Shown here: one piece after another, positions 14,241-17,980 of the stretch
Position numbering within the stretch: the first letter of the stretch is position 1
How the letters are laid out: every line of letters begins with the position of its first letter
Origin: an uncultured Veillonella sp.
Lineage (GTDB): Bacteria > Bacillota > Negativicutes > Veillonellales > Veillonellaceae
Assembly (NCBI RefSeq): GCF_905209685.1
Contig: NZ_CAJLUB010000025.1
Coordinates: forward strand, 1 to 17,980
DNA: 17,980 nt
Direction of reading: 5' to 3'
Translations under genes and position numbers: made by a program
The notes under the pieces: generated by a model
What the model saw: the letters and a program-made list of their open reading frames with translations, nothing else
The model's database searches: none
What the model was told of the DNA's origin: nothing

Positions 14241-14693
14241 ATGAGCGAGAATGCATACGTGTGTCCATATTGTCAGTCGGAAAATATTCAAAGTTATAAT
14301 ATTGCTTATGCAGGTGGTTTTTCTAATGTAAATGGCGTAACTACAGGTATAGGTATAGGTGCTGGTGGTCGAGTAGGTGTTGGTATTGGCAATACAGTAG
14401 GTACTCAACAAACAGCACTTTCTATGATGGCAAAACCTCCGATGAAAAAATCAATTGCTACATTTATTTTAAAGTGGTGGATTGCGATTCAATTTGGTCT
14501 CGTATTATTGCTTTGGATTTCCGGTCTAAGTAAACATGAGGCTTCTCTTATCATTTATTTTGGTGCATATGCGTTGTTAATCTACAAAACATATCAACGT
14601 TATGTATGGAATAGAGACATATATCCAGGATTACGTCGCGACTGGGAGCATACATATATATGTTTACGTTGTGGGAATTCTTTTCTTTTATAA
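14241..14693 (+). CDS. Small membrane protein with split zinc ribbon and Gly-rich linker
   Basis: A 150-residue protein of unknown function. It opens with a CPYC knuckle (residues 8-11), has a glycine-rich run of GIGIG/GVGIG units (about residues 32-55), then two hydrophobic helices (about residues 72-90 and 98-116) and closes with a second knuckle, CLRCGN (about residues 143-148). Two CxxC pairs at opposite ends, both next to cytoplasmic helix ends, could fold into one zinc ribbon if both termini face the cytoplasm, as two membrane passes would allow. The start has AGGAGAG 8 bases upstream. It stands alone between terminators. It could be a membrane stress or scaffold protein; no function is claimed. 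Confidence 0.75.
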   Translation: MSENAYVCPYCQSENIQSYNIAYAGGFSNVNGVTTGIGIGAGGRVGVGIGNTVGTQQTALSMMAKPPMKKSIATFILKWWIAIQFGLVLLLWISGLSKHEASLIIYFGAYALLIYKTYQRYVWNRDIYPGLRRDWEHTYICLRCGNSFLL

Positions 14694-14704
14694 TTGAAAT
14701 ACAA

Positions 14705-14763
14705 CCATACAATATAAAGGTACGCCTATAATACTATATAGGTGTACCTTTTATTTTGTATGG
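14705..14763. terminator. Long hairpin terminator after the zinc-ribbon gene
   Basis: The core pairs AAAGGTACGCCTATA (14716-14730) with TATAGGTGTACCTTT (14737-14751), followed by a T-rich tract. Outside it, CCATACAA (14705-14712) pairs with TTGTATGG (14756-14763), making a nearly continuous 59-base hairpin that may act in both directions. Confidence 0.85.
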
Positions 14764-14835
14764 ATAGGATATTTGTAATGTGAAAGAGCTATTAGAACAT
14801 ATTGGCGTATCGTTTAAATTATATTTTCATATTCA

Positions 14836-14864
14836 TTGTCCATACTTTCATATCGTTATATAAT
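14836..14864 (+). promoter_or_regulatory. Promoter of the sulfurtransferase gene
   Basis: TTGTCC (14836-14841) and a perfect TATAAT (14859-14864) are separated by 17 bp. A second TATAAT at 14891-14896 has no good -35. The start codon is 52 bases after the first -10. Confidence 0.7.
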
Positions 14865-14915
14865 AATATTATCAGATTTGTATTTTTCGATATAATTATA
14901 TGAAAGGAGTACAAC

Positions 14916-15734
14916 ATGTCAAATTTTATCACTCCTAAAGAATTATTAGCTTGTCTCGACGAGGTCATTATTTTAGATGCTCGTGGTTATCAAGATTATC
15001 AAAAAGGTCATATTAAAGGCTCTTATGCGGTGGATTTAAATAAGGATTTAACAGGTCCTTTGGGCGAGCATGGCGGTCGTCATCCATTGCCGGATATGGA
15101 GCGTTTGGCTCATACTTTTGAGTCTTACGGGATCACTCGTGATTCCAAGGTTGTTGTATATGACTCTTGGCTTTTCTTGGCGGGACGTTTATGGTGGACG
15201 TTGCGCTACATGGGTGTAACGGATGTACGCGTATTGTCTGGCGGTGTTGAACGCTGGATTAAGGAAGGTCATGTTCTAACTAAAGAACCAACTCCGTTAC
15301 CTGCAGAACCGTCTGTTTTCAACTATGAATTACAAACGCATATGGTTATGAGTCGTGATGAGGTTCTCAAGGCTAGTGAAACGGGTGACCATGTTATCAT
15401 TGATGCTCGTGCGCCGTTCCGCTACGATGGGTCTCAAGTAGATACGATGGATGGCATGACTGGTCACATTCCTGGTGCTATTAATCATTTTTATGAAAGT
15501 GGTTATACCGTAGATGGTCCTAAGTCTGTAAAAGATTTAGAAGCCGAGTACTATAATGAAATCTATCAAAATAGACCTGTTGTGACCTATTGTGGCTCAG
15601 GGGTAACCGCTTGTAATGCGCTGTTAACTATGAGCGAAGTGGGGCTTGAATCGGCTTTATATGTTGGTAGCTCTAGTGATTGGGTAACCTATGACGGTTT
15701 CCCACTTAAGACTGGTGTAGAAACATTACGATAA
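14916..15734 (+). CDS. Two-domain rhodanese-type sulfurtransferase
   Basis: A 272-residue cytoplasmic enzyme that moves sulfane sulfur from thiosulfate or 3-mercaptopyruvate to an acceptor. It has two rhodanese domains in tandem (about residues 5-125 and 145-270). The first is catalytically dead: the active-site position reads VVVYDSW, with Asp instead of Cys. The second has the persulfide-forming Cys226 in YCGSGVTACNAL. The CGSGVTA loop is the one seen in 3-mercaptopyruvate sulfurtransferases (SseA type), but thiosulfate use cannot be ruled out. Other landmarks are LDARGYQDYQKGHIKGS, the conserved GRLWWTLRYMG and IIDARAPFRYDG. The start has AAAGGAG 6 bases upstream. Thirteen bases after its stop comes the small membrane protein, so the two are probably cotranscribed. 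Confidence 0.9.
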   Translation: MSNFITPKELLACLDEVIILDARGYQDYQKGHIKGSYAVDLNKDLTGPLGEHGGRHPLPDMERLAHTFESYGITRDSKVVVYDSWLFLAGRLWWTLRYMGVTDVRVLSGGVERWIKEGHVLTKEPTPLPAEPSVFNYELQTHMVMSRDEVLKASETGDHVIIDARAPFRYDGSQVDTMDGMTGHIPGAINHFYESGYTVDGPKSVKDLEAEYYNEIYQNRPVVTYCGSGVTACNALLTMSEVGLESALYVGSSSDWVTYDGFPLKTGVETLR

Positions 15735-15747
15735 TACAGGAGGGCAA

Positions 15748-15972
15748 ATGAAAATTTTAAAACATCTACTAACCCTTGTTGCTTTCGGTTATTTGTGTTA
15801 TCACATCTATACCTTCGGGCCCGGCATGTTTAATGTTACGGTGTTGGTAATTCTTGTTTTATCTTCCATAGCTAATTATTTCCGTGAAAAACGTGAAAGT
15901 GATCTTAAAGCAAACGAAAACGCTCGAAAGGCTCGTGCGGAAGCAAGACATGCAAAGAAACACAAACAATAG
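15748..15972 (+). CDS. Small two-helix membrane protein, unknown function
   Basis: A 74-residue protein. There are two hydrophobic segments, about residues 5-22 and 28-44, then a highly charged, Lys/Arg/Ala-rich helical tail (EKRESDLKANENARKARAEA onward) that should lie in the cytoplasm and may be a short coiled coil or a nucleic-acid/phospholipid contact. A very strong AGGAGG sits 6 bases before the ATG, which argues that it is a real, well-translated gene. It follows the sulfurtransferase by 13 bases. No family is recognised. The 170 bases after it hold no clear terminator, only the exonuclease promoter. Confidence 0.75.
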   Translation: MKILKHLLTLVAFGYLCYHIYTFGPGMFNVTVLVILVLSSIANYFREKRESDLKANENARKARAEARHAKKHKQ

Positions 15973-16077
15973 TAATGTACAACTTTCTGGCTGAACTGTA
16001 TAACATACTATAATTGCTAATATAAATAAGCATATTATGAGTATAAATAAGAATATTTTTGAAATATAAGAAAATGA

Positions 16078-16106
16078 TTAACATAGAGGCTTTCACAAAC
16101 TATATT
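16078..16106 (+). promoter_or_regulatory. Promoter of the exonuclease III gene
   Basis: TTAACA (16078-16083) and TATATT (16101-16106) are separated by 17 bp, placing the start point about 30 bases before the gene. Confidence 0.6.
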
Positions 16107-16142
16107 GGTATGTAAAAGCACTATTAGAATAAGGAGTAAGCA

Positions 16143-16898
16143 TTGAAATTAATTTCTTGGAATGTAAACGGCCTTCGTGCGGCTGTAACAAAAGGATTTA
16201 TGGAATCCTTTAACGAACTAGATGCGGATATTTTCTGTTTACAAGAAACAAAATTGCAACCTGATCAAATTTCTTTGGAATTGCCAGGCTATGAGCAATA
16301 TTGGAATAGTGCTGTGAAAAAAGGCTATAGTGGTACGGCTGTATTCACGCGCATTAAACCGTTATCCGTAACTAATGGTATTGGCATTGAAGAACACGAT
16401 CAAGAGGGCCGTGTTATTACTGCTGAATATGACAATTTCTATTTAGTATGCTGCTATACGCCAAATAGCCAACGTGAATTGGCTCGTCTTGAGTACCGCA
16501 TGACTTGGGAAGATGCATTCCGCAATTATTTACTTGAGTTAGATGAGAAAAAACCAGTCATTCTCTGTGGGGACCTTAACGTGGCTCACCAAGAAATCGA
16601 CCTTAAAAATCCTAAGACAAATCGTAAAAATGCAGGGTTCTCTGATGAAGAGCGTGCAAAAATGACCGAATTATTAGGTGCTGGTTTTACAGACACATTC
16701 CGTCACCTGTATCCAGATGCTATTGAGGAATATAGCTGGTGGTCTTATATGGGCAAAGCTCGTGAACGAAATACGGGATGGAGAATTGACTATTTCATCA
16801 CCTCTAAACGTCTTGACGACAAAATTCAAGAAGCTAAAATTCACCAACAAATCTTTGGCTCTGATCACTGCCCAGTAGAATTAGATATCGATTTATAA
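16143..16898 (+). CDS. exoA: Exodeoxyribonuclease III (ExoA/XthA)
   Basis: A 251-residue DNA repair enzyme: AP endonuclease and 3'-5' exonuclease of the endonuclease/exonuclease/phosphatase superfamily, acting in base excision repair. It opens directly with the family sequence KLISWNVNGLRAA, followed by the metal-binding FCLQETKL, YTPNSQ, the catalytic GDLNVAH.EIDL, the DNA-contacting WWSYMGKARERNTGWRIDYF block and the C-terminal SDHCPV. Nothing essential is missing. The start is TTG 16143, fixed by AAGGAG at 16132-16137 and by the fact that the homologous N-terminus begins exactly there; no ATG is possible without losing the first strand. The TTG may limit its expression. A hairpin follows. 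Confidence 0.94.
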   Translation: MKLISWNVNGLRAAVTKGFMESFNELDADIFCLQETKLQPDQISLELPGYEQYWNSAVKKGYSGTAVFTRIKPLSVTNGIGIEEHDQEGRVITAEYDNFYLVCCYTPNSQRELARLEYRMTWEDAFRNYLLELDEKKPVILCGDLNVAHQEIDLKNPKTNRKNAGFSDEERAKMTELLGAGFTDTFRHLYPDAIEEYSWWSYMGKARERNTGWRIDYFITSKRLDDKIQEAKIHQQIFGSDHCPVELDIDL

Positions 16899-16917
16899 TA
16901 TATTGAAAGTATAATCT

Positions 16918-16943
16918 ACAGCCTCATCTTAGGATGGGGCTGT
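16918..16943 (+). terminator. Hairpin between exoA and queC, weak terminator
   Basis: An 11-bp stem (16918-16928 with 16933-16943, one G-U pair) around TTAG, but followed by TGTAATAGG rather than a T run. It may only pause or partly terminate, so exoA-queC readthrough is likely. I found no promoter for queC in the 68-base gap. Confidence 0.55.
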
Positions 16944-16966
16944 TGTAATAGGTGAAAGGAGAGTTT

Positions 16967-17656
16967 ATGGCTCAAAAACAAAAGGCTGTTGTCCTATTCA
17001 GCGGTGGTGTAGATAGTACTACATGTTTAGCGCTAGCTATTGAAAGATTTGGTAAAGACAATGTAGTGCCGTTATCCATTCAATATGGTCAAAAACATAG
17101 TAAAGAACTAGAAGCTGCTGCATCTATTCTCGCTTATTATGGAATTGAAGGTAAAACGATGGATGTCACTAAATTATTTGCCTTCAGCAATTGCTCTTTA
17201 TTGACCCAATCCACAGAAGCAATACCTCAAGGTTCATACAAGGAACAACAAGAAACAGAAGGGGAAGGTACGGTTAGCACCTATGTGCCATTTAGAAATG
17301 GTCTATTCCTATCTGCGGCGGCTTCCTTAGCCTTATCTCTAGACTGCGGCTATATCTACTATGGTGCCCATAGCGATGATGCGGCTGGTAATGCATACCC
17401 AGACTGTACAGAACACTTCTATAAATCCATGGGAGATGCTATCTTCGAAGGATCCGGCAAAGAATGCTCCTTAGAAGCACCATTCATCAACCATAACAAA
17501 GCAGACGTCGTAAAAGAAGGCCTACGACTCGGCGTACCATACCACCTAACATGGTCCTGCTACGAAGGCGGCGACAAACCATGCGGACACTGCGGCACCT
17601 GTATCGACAGAGCCGAAGCATTCCGCGCCAACGGCGTTGAAGACCCAGCACAATAA
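16967..17656 (+). CDS. queC: 7-cyano-7-deazaguanine synthase QueC
   Basis: A 229-residue enzyme that turns 7-carboxy-7-deazaguanine into preQ0 with ATP and ammonia, in the pathway to queuosine in tRNA (and, in some bacteria, to 7-deazaguanine DNA modification). It has the N-type ATP pyrophosphatase loop SGGVDSTT near the N-terminus, the YVPFRNGLFLS motif, GAHSDDAAGNAYPDC and the zinc site of four Cys in SCYEGGDKPCGHCGTC close to the C-terminus. The start is ATG 16967 with AAAGGAG about 5 bases upstream; an in-frame GTG at 16952 overlaps that site and is rejected. No other queuosine gene is visible downstream before the window ends. The last quarter uses mostly C-ending codons, unlike the T-ending codons of the first half. 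Confidence 0.95.
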   Translation: MAQKQKAVVLFSGGVDSTTCLALAIERFGKDNVVPLSIQYGQKHSKELEAAASILAYYGIEGKTMDVTKLFAFSNCSLLTQSTEAIPQGSYKEQQETEGEGTVSTYVPFRNGLFLSAAASLALSLDCGYIYYGAHSDDAAGNAYPDCTEHFYKSMGDAIFEGSGKECSLEAPFINHNKADVVKEGLRLGVPYHLTWSCYEGGDKPCGHCGTCIDRAEAFRANGVEDPAQ

Positions 17657-17693
17657 TAGAATTTCTCTATACCCACCAAAACTGGATTATATT

Positions 17694-17720
17694 AGTAGCC
17701 GCCTTTTAGGCGCTACTTTA
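17694..17720 (+). terminator. Probable terminator after queC
   Basis: AGTAGCCGCC (17694-17703) pairs with GGCGCTACT (17709-17717) with one bulged C around TTTTA. The T tract is short (TTT), so this is a modest terminator. Confidence 0.65.
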
Positions 17721-17756
17721 CTAGATATTCTTATAGATAAGATAGTATATTGAAGA

Positions 17757-17980
17757 TTAGGTGGACTTATATGTCACTAGCTCGCCTCAACTGACTTAGA
17801 CTAGTTGAGGTGCTTTGATGAGTAATATACTTCGTATTATTTATCATTTGGAGGATGCTGAGTTAAAGCGGCCTTTAGAATTACTAATATCCGTAACGTT
17901 GATTTGCTAAATTCGCAGTGGTGGTAGATACCTTTTCAAAGAGCGACTTTGGCAGGTCGAGGCCCTAGGCCGATGACCGT
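17757..17980 (+). other. Structured non-coding stretch, possible ncRNA or leader, runs off window
   Basis: No credible gene is present in the last 320 bases, but the sequence is rich in helices: CGCCTCAACT/AGTTGAGGTG (17783-17792 with 17803-17812); TTAAAG-CGGC-CTTTAG; ACCT...CAAAG-AGCGA-CTTTG...AGGT (17930-17957); and GGTC-GA-GGCC-CTA-GGCC-GAT-GACC (17955-17978). The third and fourth share bases 17955-17957 and cannot form together. A 30-codon frame at 17818-17910 has GAGGTG upstream, but that lies inside the first hairpin. I do not recognise a named RNA family. Strand is assumed plus. Confidence 0.45.

Noticed and set aside
17818..17910. 30-codon reading frame after queC
   Set aside because: Its ribosome binding site is inside a strong hairpin, the product has no recognisable character, and the region reads better as structured RNA.
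1..17980. CRISPR arrays, tRNA or rRNA genes, transposases or integrases
   Set aside because: None found: no regularly spaced repeats, no cloverleaf-like sequence recognised, and no transposase or integrase motifs in any frame.

Overview
The window is low-GC bacterial DNA with strong AAGGAGG-type ribosome binding sites, several TTG starts, and lipoproteins with Gram-positive-style signal peptides. Taken together with the polyamine exchanger, the cobalamin-regulated metal importer and the protein similarities I recognise, a Veillonella-like member of the Negativicutes is the best guess. This is inference; there is no rRNA or other marker to prove it.

Layout. (1) 1-1140: the C-terminal four fifths of a PotE-type putrescine/ornithine exchanger, closed by a strong terminator. 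(2) 1141-8810: a metal-uptake region. A promoter with a CsoR/RcnR-like operator is followed by a cobalamin riboswitch and its terminator, then nikB-nikC-nikA-nikD-nikE (two permeases, a lipoprotein binding protein, two ATPases), then a second, separately promoted paralogous binding protein whose promoter region carries the same operator-like palindrome. (3) 8834-9769, minus strand: a membrane-anchored DUF3829-type protein with a structured leader. (4) 10085-14693: an accessory segment. It holds a SauUSI-like Type IV (modified-DNA-dependent) restriction enzyme that is split into a PLD nuclease ORF and an SF2 helicase-DUF3427 ORF, then a MutT-like NUDIX hydrolase, a small secreted protein and a zinc-ribbon membrane protein. 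(5) 14916-17656: housekeeping genes, namely a two-domain sulfurtransferase, a small membrane protein, exonuclease III and the queuosine enzyme QueC. (6) 17657-17980: a non-coding stretch with several helices, probably a structured RNA or leader running off the window.

How the parts work together. The nik-type genes should form one ABC importer. Its main operon looks doubly controlled, by a metal-sensing repressor at the DNA level and by B12 at the RNA level, which points to cobalt (or nickel/cobalt). The second binding protein would share the metal signal but escape B12 control.

The most striking item is the restriction gene. Two 14-bp direct repeats 53 bp apart flank the break between the two ORFs. 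Loss of one repeat and the spacer would join them exactly in frame into a protein of about 964 residues, close to the size of SauUSI. This may be a reversible on/off switch, a decayed gene or a true two-subunit form; sequence alone cannot decide.
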